Positions 1 through 7,866 of a DNA stretch of 57,196 bases are shown one piece after another. This DNA comes from Chloroflexales bacterium ZM16-3. Lineage in GTDB: Bacteria; Chloroflexota; Chloroflexia; Chloroflexales; Chloroflexaceae. Position 1 is the first letter of the stretch, and each line of letters starts with the position of its first letter. The stretch spans positions 1 to 57,196 of the forward strand of contig RYFE02000036.1 of assembly GCA_004138175.2 (NCBI GenBank). The letters are read 5' to 3'. Both the position numbers and the translations under genes were made by a program. The notes below the pieces were generated by a model that was given only the letters and a program-made list of their open reading frames with translations, searched no databases and was not told the origin of the DNA.

Positions 1-42
1 CGCACCGTCGGTGCCGGCGTCGTCACCAAGATCATCGAATAG
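1..42 (+). CDS. tuf: Elongation factor Tu, C-terminal end (partial)
   Basis: The first 13 codons read RTVGAGVVTKIIE followed by TAG, which is the conserved C-terminus of EF-Tu, the GTPase that delivers aminoacyl-tRNA to the ribosome. The rest of the gene lies upstream of the window. The position just before secE-nusG is the usual bacterial tuf context. The identification rests on 13 residues, but they are highly conserved and the neighbours agree. Confidence 0.9.
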   Translation, partial: RTVGAGVVTKIIE

Positions 43-51
43 GCTCTGTCC

Positions 52-104
52 ATAGGCGGCGGGCCGTACGAAATTGCGGCCCGCCACCACCCCAAACCGC
101 CTAT
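52..104 (+). terminator. Nested hairpin between tuf and secE
   Basis: An inner perfect 8-bp stem (GCGGGCCG at 59-66, CGGCCCGC at 77-84) lies inside an outer stem (ATAGGCG at 52-58 with CGCCTAT at 98-104). There is no T-run, so it may be a processing or attenuation structure and not a full terminator. rpmG and tRNA-Trp, which often lie between tuf and secE, are absent here. Confidence 0.5.
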
Positions 105-117
105 TTAAGGAAATATA

Positions 118-345
118 ATGGCCGTGGCCAAAGAAAAAGAGCGAGAGCAGCAGGAAAATGTCGTCGCACGCACGCTCCGAGAGACCAGGAGCGAGCTTCG
201 GAAAGTCGTGTGGCCAACCCGCGATGAGACGACCCGGCTAACGGTTGTTGTTATCGCCGTCTCTGTGACTATTGGGCTCATCCTGTTTGTTGGCGATTCA
301 ATATTCCTGTTCCTGTACACGCAGCTGGTTTCGCTCCTGAGTTAA
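118..345 (+). CDS. secE: Preprotein translocase subunit SecE
   Basis: A 75-residue single-span SecE, the clamp subunit of the SecYEG channel in the cytoplasmic membrane. A charged N-terminus is followed by the conserved RSELRKVVWPTRDE amphipathic segment (about residues 23-38) and one hydrophobic helix (about 43-70). The ATG is preceded by AAGGA. It lies upstream of nusG with an 11-23 base gap depending on the nusG start, the universal secE-nusG arrangement. Confidence 0.95.
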   Translation: MAVAKEKEREQQENVVARTLRETRSELRKVVWPTRDETTRLTVVVIAVSVTIGLILFVGDSIFLFLYTQLVSLLS

Positions 346-368
346 GAGCTAGTGATGTGAGGGCTGCT

Positions 369-938
369 GTGACAGAGGAAGAAAAAAAAGAGAGCAGCGA
401 GAGCGGTGAGGAGCGGCGCTGGTACGTGATTCATACGTACTCTGGCTACGAGAACAAGGTTAAGCAGAATCTGGAGCATCGCATCGAGTCGATGGAGATG
501 AGCAACCAGATCTTCCGTGTGATCGTGCCAACCGAAGAAGAGATCGAGATTAAGAACGGTCAGCGCCGCACCGTCAACAAGAAGATCTACCCCGGCTATG
601 TGCTGGTGCAGATGCATATGACGGATGACTCTTGGTATGTTGTTCGCAATACGCCTGGCGTGACAAGCTTCGTCGGTCACGGCAATCGCCCCACCGCCCT
701 TGAGGACGATGAGGTGAAGACGATCCTCAAGCAGATGGAGGGCGAGGCACCTAAGGTGCGCGTCAGCTACCAAAAGGGTCAGGCTGTCAAGATCACCGAT
801 GGCCCCTTCACCGACTTTGAGGGTATGGTCGATGCGATTGACCACGAGCGCGGTCGCGTCCGCGTCCTGGTCTCGTTCTTTGGCCGTGAGGCGCCGGTGG
901 AGCTCGACTTCCTCCAGGTCACGCGTCTGGTTGACTAG
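369..938 (+). CDS. nusG: Transcription termination/antitermination factor NusG
   Basis: NusG binds RNA polymerase and couples it to Rho or the ribosome. The NGN domain (WYVIHTYSGYENKV, then PGYVLVQM and VRNTPGVTSFVG) is followed by a C-terminal KOW domain (KGQAVKITDGPFTDFEG). The chosen start is GTG at 369, with GAGGG at 359-363 as ribosome site, giving 189 residues. An in-frame GTG at 357 would add four residues and cannot be excluded. The ATG at 355 is out of frame. Confidence 0.95.
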   Translation: MTEEEKKESSESGEERRWYVIHTYSGYENKVKQNLEHRIESMEMSNQIFRVIVPTEEEIEIKNGQRRTVNKKIYPGYVLVQMHMTDDSWYVVRNTPGVTSFVGHGNRPTALEDDEVKTILKQMEGEAPKVRVSYQKGQAVKITDGPFTDFEGMVDAIDHERGRVRVLVSFFGREAPVELDFLQVTRLVD

Positions 939-970
939 GGTTTACGCGCAAGCTTCGTTTGCGTCACATT

Positions 971-987
971 GGGGGCCTCTGGCCCCC
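971..987 (+). terminator. Hairpin in the nusG-rplK spacer
   Basis: A perfect 7-bp stem, GGGGGCC / GGCCCCC, with loop TCT lies 33 bases after nusG. It has no T-run, so it is at most a weak attenuator or processing site ahead of the ribosomal protein genes. The rest of the spacer to 1091 shows only the rplK ribosome site (GAGGAG near 1079). Confidence 0.4.
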
Positions 988-1091
988 ACACGTATGTCTG
1001 ACACCTCATCGCCTGGCAGACGAAGCCTGTCGGCCCGGTGAGGGAGGAGAGCGGCCAACGCGCCGGATCTCCATTACAGAGGAGCACTGTT

Positions 1092-1517
1092 GTGGCAAAG
1101 AAACTCGTCGGTATCGTCAAGCTACAGCTTCCCGCCGGGAAGGCGACCCCGGCCCCGCCCGTTGGCCCGGCCCTGGGCCAGTACGGCATCAACATCATGG
1201 GCTTCGTGAAGGAGTATAACGAGAAGACCTCGTCTCAGGCTGGCAGCATTGTGCCGGTTGAGATCACGATCTACTCCGACCGCTCCTTCCAGGTGAAGCT
1301 GCTCACCCCGCCCGCCGCCGACCTGCTGCGCAAGGCGGCCGGTGCGGCCAAGGGCTCGGGCACGCCGAACCGCGTCAGCGCCGGCCAGATCACCAGCGCC
1401 CAGCTGCACCAGATCGCGCAGCAGAAGCTGCCCGATATGAACGCGCTCGATATTGCGGCGGCCGAGAAAATCATCGCCGGCACTGCCCGCAGCATGGGCA
1501 TTAAGATTGTCGATTAA
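1092..1517 (+). CDS. rplK: 50S ribosomal protein L11
   Basis: L11 forms the base of the ribosomal stalk (GTPase-associated centre). The 141-residue product has the family's normal length and motifs: [21 protein letters not shown] at the start, GINIMGF, and a C-terminal RNA-binding domain ending in [12 protein letters not shown]. The GTG at 1092 is chosen because it gives the canonical N-terminus ([12 protein letters not shown]) and follows a GAGGAG site. A longer reading from 1038 has no family support. Confidence 0.95.
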   Translation: MAKKLVGIVKLQLPAGKATPAPPVGPALGQYGINIMGFVKEYNEKTSSQAGSIVPVEITIYSDRSFQVKLLTPPAADLLRKAAGAAKGSGTPNRVSAGQITSAQLHQIAQQKLPDMNALDIAAAEKIIAGTARSMGIKIVD

Positions 1518-1590
1518 TGTTGAATGCTGAATGCTGAATGTTGAATGCTCTGACAATTCAACATTCGACATTCGACATTCGACATTCTCA
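1518..1590 (+). repeat. Inverted heptamer array (TTGAATG type)
   Basis: Tandem 7-base units TGAATGC/TGAATGT run into a complementary arm of ATTCAAC/ATTCGAC units. The array begins at the base after the rplK stop codon and sits between rplK and rplA. It can fold into a long hairpin. Related arrays occur near 18971, 41459 and 42174. Confidence 0.85.
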
Positions 1591-1635
1591 ATGTGGGAGG
1601 GCCGTCGGCCCGTCTGACCACGAAAGGAATGAGCA

Positions 1636-2352
1636 ATGCCAAAGCATGGGAAGAAGTACACCGCAGCGGCCGCGAAGGTTGATCGAAACCAGCTCTATAC
1701 GCCTGAGGAGGCGATTGGCCTGGTGAAGGAGACGTCCTTCGTCGCCTTCGATTCGTCGATCGAGATTCATCTGCGCCTCGGGATCGACCCGCGCCACGCC
1801 GACCAGAATATTCGCACCACGGTTGCCCTGCCCCACGGCACCGGCAAGTCGGTGCGCGTCCTGGTCTTCGCCCAGGGTGATGCGATCCAGGCATGTCTTG
1901 ACGCTGGGGCCGACTTCGCTGGCGGCGATGATCTGATCGCCCGCGTCGATAAAGAGAACTTCTTCGACTTCGATGTGGCGATCGCCACCCCCGATATGAT
2001 GGGCAAGGTTGGCCGCATCGGTCGTAAGCTCGGCCCCCGCGGCCTGATGCCGAACCCGAAGAGCGGCACGATCGTCCCCGCCGAGGATCTGCCCCGCACG
2101 ATCCGCGAGGTGCGCGGCGGCCGCGTCGAGTTCCGTAACGATAAGACCGGCATCCTGCATGTGGCGATCGGCAAGGTAAGCTTCACGCCCCAGCAGATCA
2201 CCGAGAACCTGATCTCGCTGATGGAGGCGGTGAAGGCGGCCAAGCCCAGCGGCGCCAAGGGTGTCTATATCCGTAGCGTGACGATGACCAGCACGATGGG
2301 CCCCGGCATCCCGGTGAACCCGAGCCTGGTGCAGACGATGAACCAGGCGTAG
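1636..2352 (+). CDS. rplA: 50S ribosomal protein L1
   Basis: L1 forms the mobile L1 stalk near the ribosomal E site and in many bacteria represses its own operon. The 238-residue product has the family's length, the basic start MPKHGKKY and the signature KLGPRGLMPNPKSGT (about residues 130-144). An AAGGA site lies 7 bases before the ATG. It follows rplK after the heptamer array, the standard L11-L1 pair. Confidence 0.96.
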   Translation: MPKHGKKYTAAAAKVDRNQLYTPEEAIGLVKETSFVAFDSSIEIHLRLGIDPRHADQNIRTTVALPHGTGKSVRVLVFAQGDAIQACLDAGADFAGGDDLIARVDKENFFDFDVAIATPDMMGKVGRIGRKLGPRGLMPNPKSGTIVPAEDLPRTIREVRGGRVEFRNDKTGILHVAIGKVSFTPQQITENLISLMEAVKAAKPSGAKGVYIRSVTMTSTMGPGIPVNPSLVQTMNQA

Positions 2353-2368
2353 GATGAAGTGAAGTGCG

Positions 2369-2399
2369 CGGTTGAGCGGCAACGCCGCTCAACCGCACA
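2369..2399 (+). terminator. Perfect 13-bp hairpin after rplA
   Basis: GCGGTTGAGCGGC, loop AAC, then the exact complement, just past the rplA stop. There is no T-run. Together with a fresh promoter downstream (TATAAT at 2449) this suggests a break between the L11-L1 and L10-L7/L12 units. Confidence 0.6.
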
Positions 2400-2445
2400 C
2401 TTCATCATGCGTGCGGCGGCATCCCGCAGCCGGATGGCAAAAGCG

Positions 2446-2454
2446 TGGTATAAT
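2446..2454 (+). promoter_or_regulatory. Extended -10 promoter for rplJL
   Basis: TGGTATAAT is a TGn-extended consensus -10 (TATAAT at 2449-2454). No good -35 element is seen about 17 bases upstream. Transcription would begin near 2461 and make a leader of about 215 bases ahead of rplJ. Confidence 0.6.
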
Positions 2455-2460
2455 CCGCGC

Positions 2461-2675
2461 GGCCCTACAACTACATAGCCACCCTAGACAGCTTGGTGGG
2501 TCGCACGGGCGCCCCTTAATGGTCAGCAGGCCGCCAGCCGAGGTCGTACGGATGTGATAGTAGCGGGCTTACCGCCCTGTCATGGATGTGCGCAGAAGCT
2601 CTGGCTTCACACTCGGTCGCTGTGTCAAGGATACAGCGGCTTTTATTATGTCTGCGTGTGAGAGGGGGTGAACGA
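2461..2675 (+). ncRNA. Probable L10 leader (rplJL autoregulatory leader RNA)
   Basis: This long untranslated stretch directly precedes rplJ-rplL, where many bacteria carry the L10 leader, an RNA bound by the L10-(L7/L12) complex to repress translation. Hairpin-forming segments are visible, including GCTGT...ACAGC (about 2620-2638) followed by a T-rich stretch (TTTTATT) that could act as an attenuator. The assignment is by position and structure, not by a covariance match. No gene is seen in this gap. Confidence 0.55.
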
Positions 2676-3224
2676 ATGCCAACACAGCGCAAAGTCGAAA
2701 TCGTTGATGAACTGAGCGATAAGATGTCTCGCATGCAGCTGGCCGTGGTGGCCGACTATCGCGGCTTCACGGTTGCCGAGCTGACGGCCCTGCGGGCGAA
2801 GCTGCGCGAGAACGGCGCCGAGATGATCGTCGCTAAGAACACGCTGCTCCGCCTGGCCGCCCGCAACGCCGGGCGCGAGGCGATCGAGCCGCTGCTCGAA
2901 GGGCCGACGGCGGTAGCCTTCGCCTACGACGATGTGGCCAAGGTTGCAAAGGTGCTGCTGGACGCGTCGAAGGCTGGCCCGAAGCCGCTTACCGTCCGTG
3001 GCGGCCTGCTGGGCACCAGCCCGATCGGGGCCGATGGCCTTGAGAATGTGACGAGGCTGCCCAGCCGCGAGCAGGCTCTGGCCCAGGTGCTCGGCGCAGT
3101 CTCCGCGCCCGTGTCCGGGGTGGTCGGCGTGCTGAATGCCGCCGTCTCGAATGTTATGTACGTGCTGCAGGCCCGCATCGATCAGCTGCAGCCGTCCGCT
3201 GAGTCTGCCGGTGATGCCGCCTAG
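2676..3224 (+). CDS. rplJ: 50S ribosomal protein L10
   Basis: L10 anchors L7/L12 dimers to the ribosomal stalk. From ATG 2676 the product is 182 residues, with the family N-terminus MPTQRKVEIVDELSDKM, the RNA-binding core (VADYRGFTVAELTALRAKLR, then VAKNTLLRLAAR) and a C-terminal helix that binds L7/L12. A GAGGGGG site precedes the ATG. A longer reading from 2586 would run into the leader RNA and is rejected. Confidence 0.95.
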   Translation: MPTQRKVEIVDELSDKMSRMQLAVVADYRGFTVAELTALRAKLRENGAEMIVAKNTLLRLAARNAGREAIEPLLEGPTAVAFAYDDVAKVAKVLLDASKAGPKPLTVRGGLLGTSPIGADGLENVTRLPSREQALAQVLGAVSAPVSGVVGVLNAAVSNVMYVLQARIDQLQPSAESAGDAA

Positions 3225-3320
3225 TATCAGTGCAACATGCAAGAGTTGTACTAGGCGGATCTCCACGCTGTTGTGGCTTAGGTCGATCTTTAGTTAGCAT
3301 ACTTTAAGGAGCGTATCGCG

Positions 3321-3716
3321 ATGGCGAGCGAGAAGATTGATTCGATTGTTGCTTCGATCGAGACCCTGAACGTGCTCGAGCTGGTCGAGCTGAAGAAGAC
3401 GATGGAAGATAAGTGGGGCGTCACCGCCGCCGCGCCGATGATGATGGGCGGGTTCGCCGCCCCGGCCGCCGGTGAGGCCGCCGCCGCCGCCCCGGTCGAG
3501 GAGCAGAGTGAGTTTGACGTGATCCTCAAGGAGATCGGCGCCAACAAGATCCAGGTGATCAAGGCGGTGCGCGAGCTCACCAGCCTCGGCCTGAAGGAGG
3601 CCAAGGATCTGGTCGAGGCCGCCCCCAAGGCGGTCAAGGAGGGTGTCAGCAAGGAGGATGCCGAGGCCGCTAAGGCGAAGCTCTCCGAGGCCGGTGCCAC
3701 CGCCGAGATCAAGTAG
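3321..3716 (+). CDS. rplL: 50S ribosomal protein L7/L12
   Basis: The stalk protein that recruits translational GTPases. The 131 residues comprise an N-terminal dimerisation helix region ([19 protein letters not shown]), an Ala/Pro-rich hinge (about 42-62) and the C-terminal factor-binding domain ([21 protein letters not shown], then [19 protein letters not shown]). AAGGAG precedes the ATG. It is the last gene of the ribosomal cluster and is followed by a strong terminator. Confidence 0.97.
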   Translation: MASEKIDSIVASIETLNVLELVELKKTMEDKWGVTAAAPMMMGGFAAPAAGEAAAAAPVEEQSEFDVILKEIGANKIQVIKAVRELTSLGLKEAKDLVEAAPKAVKEGVSKEDAEAAKAKLSEAGATAEIK

Positions 3717-3730
3717 GTATCACACAGAGA

Positions 3731-3770
3731 GGCGCGGGGGCGGCACTGCCGCCCCCGCGCCCCTTTTTTT
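3731..3770 (+). terminator. Rho-independent terminator after rplL
   Basis: A perfect 14-bp GC stem (3731-3744 / 3748-3761) with loop ACT is followed by CC and seven Ts (3764-3770). This is the strongest terminator in the window and closes the secE-to-rplL cluster. Confidence 0.92.
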
Positions 3771-3786
3771 GTTGATGGGGCTGGCG

Positions 3787-3795
3787 TGGTATGAT
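3787..3795 (+). promoter_or_regulatory. Extended -10 element upstream of the NTPase gene
   Basis: TGGTATGAT is a TGn-extended -10 (TATGAT at 3790-3795), 37 bases before the ATG at 3832. No strong -35 is seen. It would give this gene its own transcript after the rplL terminator. Confidence 0.45.
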
Positions 3796-3831
3796 GGGGT
3801 GATCACACTCGCGCCAGGAACTACCTCGCCC

Positions 3832-4824
3832 ATGAGCACTCTGATACCCAGCCGGAATCTGCCGCGCGCCTACGCTGCCTTGGAGGCGCTCCCCGCCCTG
3901 CACGCCGAGGTCTCGGCGAGCCTGCAGCGCCAGGCCGCCCGCGCCTTCGTCTGCCTGAGCCGAGCCGTCGAGCGCCCGCACATCCTCGCCACGATTGAGG
4001 AGGCCGCCGCAGACCCGCGCGGCGGGCTGATTGTGATCGAGGGGCCGCCCGGCAGCGGCGTCACCACCATCCTCGCCGCGCTCGCCGCGCGCCACCCGAT
4101 GCCCCTCTGGCTCGCCGATGATGACCCCGCTGGCCTGCCCGCGCTCTACGCTCAGATCATCGCCCTGCGCCGCCCCGGTGTCCCGCTGATCGACCCCGCC
4201 TCGCTCACTGACCCTACGGCGCTCGACCGGCTGCTGGCCGAGGTGGCTGGCCACTCCGATGGGCCGCTCACCTTGCTGATTGATCTGCCACCGCCCAAAT
4301 CGCCGCCACGGAAGCCTGACCCGGCGATCATCCCCGGCGATATCCCGCCTGGGGTCACGGTGATTGTCGGCTGCGCCCCTGGCGCTGTGCTGCCCGTTAC
4401 TCCCCGCCTGCGCCTGCGCCTGCCCGACGATGACCGGGATTACGCCAAGGTGGCGGCCCAGGCTCTGGCGGCCTCTGGGTATGGCGGGGCGAATGCGGCG
4501 CGGTGGTGCGCTGCCTCTGGCGGCAACCTGCTCTACCTGCGGCTCGTGGCGGCGTGGCTGCATGAGGGCATATCGCTATCGATGCCCCGCCCAACGGGCT
4601 GGCCGCGCTGCTGGATGTCTGGTGGCAGGGGCTCGACGCTGTGGGGCAGCGGCTGGCCCTGCTGCTGGCCGCCGCCAGCGACCCGCTGCCCCTGCCCATC
4701 GCGGCCGACCTGCTCGGCGTTGATCCTGAGCCGCTTCTGCTGCGCTGGGAGGCGCTGGAGCTCCTTGACTTTGTCATGCAGGCGACGCCGCATGAGCCCG
4801 ATATGCCGCCCGGCCCGCCCCTGA
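3832..4824 (+). CDS. P-loop NTPase, N-terminal part of a frameshifted gene
   Basis: From ATG 3832 the frame encodes a P-loop ATPase with Walker A GPPGSGVTT (about residues 72-80) and a Walker B-like LTLLIDLPPP (about 147-156), followed by helical sequence. This resembles STAND-type signalling ATPases. At about 4565-4568 the sensible protein leaves this frame and continues in the frame of the next entry (HIAIDAPPNGLAALLDVWW). Adding one G to the GGG at 4566-4568 would restore one continuous protein of about 1000 residues. Everything after residue 246 here is out-of-frame nonsense. The exact NTPase family is not certain. Confidence 0.65.
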   Translation: MSTLIPSRNLPRAYAALEALPALHAEVSASLQRQAARAFVCLSRAVERPHILATIEEAAADPRGGLIVIEGPPGSGVTTILAALAARHPMPLWLADDDPAGLPALYAQIIALRRPGVPLIDPASLTDPTALDRLLAEVAGHSDGPLTLLIDLPPPKSPPRKPDPAIIPGDIPPGVTVIVGCAPGAVLPVTPRLRLRLPDDDRDYAKVAAQALAASGYGGANAARWCAASGGNLLYLRLVAAWLHEGISLSMPRPTGWPRCWMSGGRGSTLWGSGWPCCWPPPATRCPCPSRPTCSALILSRFCCAGRRWSSLTLSCRRRRMSPICRPARP

Positions 4825-6845
4825 TGCTGGCGACGTTTACCCATACCGCCCTGAGCGACTTCCTTGCCGTTCGTGCGCCCGCTGGCCTGGAGCAGGCCCA
4901 CGGCGATCTGGCTGACCTGGCGATGGGCAGCATTGCCGATGGCGCAATCGGCCGCTATCTCTCACGGCAGCTGGCCCGCCACGCCGCGCTCGGCCCCCGC
5001 GCGGAGCGTGCCGCGCGGCTGGCTCGGGCCACCTCGCGCGAGTGGGTTCGCGCCCATGAGCGGCAGGCGTCGCTGGCAGATGCCCACAGCGATGCGGCAT
5101 GGGAGATGCGCGCCGCCGTCGATGGCCCGCCGCTGCGCGCGGTGCGCGCCGCCGCGCTGGCCGGGACGCTGGCCACTCGCGCCCGCACGCTCAATGATGA
5201 CAGCGCTGTCGAGGCACTGGTGGCCGGGATTGCGGGGGGCGGGCGCGAGGCTGCCCTCAAGCGCGTGATCGAGCTGGTTGATCATCTGCCCGATGGCGCA
5301 GATAAGGCCCAGACCCTGCGCCGCCTGGGCGAGGCGTGCTACGGCGCACGCATGCGCTCCTCGGCGATGCGCATGCTCTCGCGCGCCCTTGACCTGGAGG
5401 CGAACCCGACCTCGCGCGGCTGGCGCGAGCAGCGCGAGCAGCTCTTTGTGGCCCTGGCGTCCGCTGCGATTGGCCTGGGTGAGACGACCGTCGCGCTGGC
5501 GATTGGCGAGCGGATCGAGCATCTGGAGCGCCGCGCTGTGGTTGAGACGCAGGTGGTGCGGCACCTGATCGCTGCCGGCGATCTGGACAGGGCGCGGCGG
5601 GTCGCCCGGGGGATTCTGCACGAGAGCATGGGGGCGTGGGCGCGGGCCGAGGTGGCGGTGGCGCTCACGCGGGCTGGCGACCCGCGCGGCGCCATGATCC
5701 TGGAGGAGATCACTTTGGAGACGGTGGCGGCCTGGGCGCAGATTGAGCTGGCCTGTGACATGGCTGGCTCCGATGACCGGGCCGCGCGCGCGCGCATTGA
5801 CGCCTTGCCTAGCCTTGGCCAGCGCGACCGTGGCCTGGCCCGGCTGGCTCATGCCCTGGCCCTCGCCGAGAAGGATGGCGACGCGCTGTCCGCCGCCGAG
5901 CAGATTGGCACGGTGGAGGTACGGGTCGCCGCCCTGCTGGATCTGCGGCTGAACCTGGATGGGCTGGTGGCGATGCTGGCTATCGAGCGCGCCACCAGCG
6001 ATATTGGCGCGCTGACCGGCGACGACCGCGCGCCGCTGCTGGCGGCCCTTGCCGCCGCCCATGCCGCGATCGGTCGCCGCGAGGGCGCGCTCCAGATTAC
6101 GGCACAGCTGCCCGAGGGGGAGGAGCGCGACCGCGCCCTGACGAAGGTTGCTGTGGCGATCGCGCAGAGCGGGGACTACCCGGCGGCGCTGAGCACGCTG
6201 GAGCAGATCGATGACGATGACGAGCGCGACTGGGCGAAGGACGAGATCGCCCGCCTGCTCGCCGCCGACGGGCGCTGGGATGCGTGTCTGGCCCTGGTGG
6301 CGAGCATTGTCGCCGACGACCAGCGGGCGCGCGCGGCGGCCGACCTGGCGATCGAGCGGGCGAGGGCGGGCGACCCGCTGGCCGCCCTGTGGCAGGCCGC
6401 CGCTATTGATGTGCCCGCCGACCGGGCGCGCGCGCTGACGCTGATTGCGCCGCTGCTGGTTGCGGCGGGGCGCGATGGCGACGCCCTGGCGGATGGCAGC
6501 ATCAGGCTGCTGGCCACAGCCGAGGCGCGCGGGCGCTACTTCGCCGCCGTGGCCACGGCGCTGGCCGATGCTGGCCGGTACGATGACGCGGGCGCTGTGA
6601 TCTTGCGGATCGTGCGGCCTGCTGACCGCTCGCGGGCCGGGGTGGCCCTGGCCCACGCCCTTGCAATTGCTGGGCAGCCGGGGGCCGAGGCGGCGCTGGG
6701 GGCGGCGCTCAGGGCGGCGACGATCGGGCGCGAGGAGGCGCTGCGCGCCCTGGAGCTGGCGGCCCCGTCGCTGGCTGTCCTTGGGGGCGGGGAGCTTCTG
6801 GCCGCTGCGGCCGCCGCTGTGGATGAGGTGGACGGCTGGCTGTAG
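4641..6845 (+). CDS. Helical-repeat C-terminal part of the frameshifted NTPase
   Basis: The open frame (readable from 4566, first start GTG 4641) encodes about 734 residues of alanine- and leucine-rich helical repeats, with recurrent A..LA..GD...A motifs of about 30-35 residues, as in TPR-like solenoids. It has no Walker motif of its own and continues the frame lost in the N-terminal fragment. STAND ATPases typically place such repeats after the NTPase module as a sensor. Whether it is translated separately, joined by frameshifting, or split only by a sequencing error cannot be told here. Confidence 0.65.
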   Translation: MGQRLALLLAAASDPLPLPIAADLLGVDPEPLLLRWEALELLDFVMQATPHEPDMPPGPPLMLATFTHTALSDFLAVRAPAGLEQAHGDLADLAMGSIADGAIGRYLSRQLARHAALGPRAERAARLARATSREWVRAHERQASLADAHSDAAWEMRAAVDGPPLRAVRAAALAGTLATRARTLNDDSAVEALVAGIAGGGREAALKRVIELVDHLPDGADKAQTLRRLGEACYGARMRSSAMRMLSRALDLEANPTSRGWREQREQLFVALASAAIGLGETTVALAIGERIEHLERRAVVETQVVRHLIAAGDLDRARRVARGILHESMGAWARAEVAVALTRAGDPRGAMILEEITLETVAAWAQIELACDMAGSDDRAARARIDALPSLGQRDRGLARLAHALALAEKDGDALSAAEQIGTVEVRVAALLDLRLNLDGLVAMLAIERATSDIGALTGDDRAPLLAALAAAHAAIGRREGALQITAQLPEGEERDRALTKVAVAIAQSGDYPAALSTLEQIDDDDERDWAKDEIARLLAADGRWDACLALVASIVADDQRARAAADLAIERARAGDPLAALWQAAAIDVPADRARALTLIAPLLVAAGRDGDALADGSIRLLATAEARGRYFAAVATALADAGRYDDAGAVILRIVRPADRSRAGVALAHALAIAGQPGAEAALGAALRAATIGREEALRALELAAPSLAVLGGGELLAAAAAAVDEVDGWL

Positions 6846-6946
6846 AGCACTGAGCAGGATAATTGAGCCACTGAGGCACTGAGCCGGGCGGATCGCGCCG
6901 CTCGCGACCTCCTGATGTAGGCTCAATCGAGTTGCCCACGGCTATA

Positions 6947-6970
6947 GGGGCGCGTCGCGACGCACCCCCT
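6947..6970. repeat. Palindrome between convergent genes
   Basis: GGGGCGCGTC and GACGCACCCC form a hairpin at the 3' end of the minus-strand regulator remnant. The rest of 6846-6968 holds short CACTGAG-type repeats resembling those near 52165 and 57090. No gene is seen there. Confidence 0.5.
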
Positions 6971-7495
6971 ACACGTCGTGGGCCGCCCCCAGCCCGTGCT
7001 GGATGGCTGTCACGGCGGCCTGGGTGCGATCCGCGACCCCTAGCTTGGCCAGGATGGCGCTGACATGGTTGCGCACGGTTCCCTCTGAAAGGTGCAGTCG
7101 GGCGGCGATGTCGGCGTTGCTGAAGCCCCGCGCCACGAGGTGCAGCACATCCACCTCGCGGACAGTCAGCATGTCGGTTAGGTGCGTGCTCGGCTGGGTC
7201 TGCTGGCTGGCGACCTGGCCCAGCAGCTTGCCCGCAACCGCCGGATCGATAAATGCCTTGCCCGCGACCGTGCCGCGCACTGCTGTGATCACCTCGGCGC
7301 GGGGGTGTCTTTGAGCAGGTAGCCCGCCGCCCCGGCACGGATGGCGTCGAAGACCCAGACATCGTCGTCGTAGGTGGTGAGCACGAGGGCCATAAAGAGC
7401 AGCGGCATGGTACGCAGCAGTATGCCCTCGGGGCTGTTGGCCGGTCCAGTCGGCATGTGCATCGTCGTCATCTGGGCGCTGTTGCGCCCTGTCAC
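6969..7495 (-). pseudogene. Decayed NarL/LuxR-type response regulator
   Basis: The C-terminal LuxR helix-turn-helix is intact (LTVREVDVLHLVARGFSNAD, then IAARLHLSEGTVRNHVSAIL). The upstream receiver sequence (ALVLTTYDDDVWVFDAIRAG, AAGYLLKDTP) lies in another frame. The break is near 7300-7305, where CCCCC (minus strand) is one base short of the six needed to read DTPRAEVITAVRG. The first half of the receiver, including the phosphorylated Asp, is missing or unrecognisable. No partner kinase is adjacent. It is best read as a truncated, frameshifted remnant. Confidence 0.75.
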
Positions 7496-7550
7496 GATCC
7501 TGGATCTTTAGACCGTGACAATTGTCATGGTCGTCGGTGAGGAAAATCAC

Positions 7551-7866
7551 GCGCGGCGCTGCGAAATGATGAGCCGGTGTACTGTTGGGCTGTGGCGGGG
7601 TTGGGTAGACTGGATGTCAGCTCCCTGCTCCCGGCGGCTGAAGCCGCGGGCTACGATCTGCGAAGGCCGCCTACGCGGCCTCAGCTAGGCCGCGTAGGCG
7701 GCCTTCGCAAAAAAAGAGCCGAGGGCTTCAGCCCCACGGCGGCGCTGGACGACAATGGCGTAGCCCTGGCTACGTTCGCCCGGCGGCCTTCGTAGACCTG
7801 CACGCCCATTCTATTGCGTTCCTTATCTTTCCCTATGTCGGCTCTTCATTTCTACAGAGGTACACC
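7551..7866. other. Intergenic region with palindromic repeats, no gene
   Basis: About 316 bases without a credible gene. It holds the GCGGCTGAAGCCGCGGGCTA-type repeat (from about 7631) and a perfect 21-bp inverted repeat (7660-7680 / 7688-7708) built on AAGGCCGCCTACGCGGCC, followed by an A-run. A second GGCTTCAGCCCC-type half-copy follows. AGAGG before 7867 is the ribosome site of the next gene. Confidence 0.7.

Noticed and set aside
1038-1091. Upstream start for L11
   Set aside because: The extra residues ([11 protein letters not shown]...) are absent from the L11 family, and the GTG at 1092 has its own ribosome site.
4962-6926. 654-codon minus-strand frame opposite the solenoid gene
   Set aside because: Proline/arginine/glutamine-rich shadow without domains or start signals. 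The plus strand has regular helical repeats.
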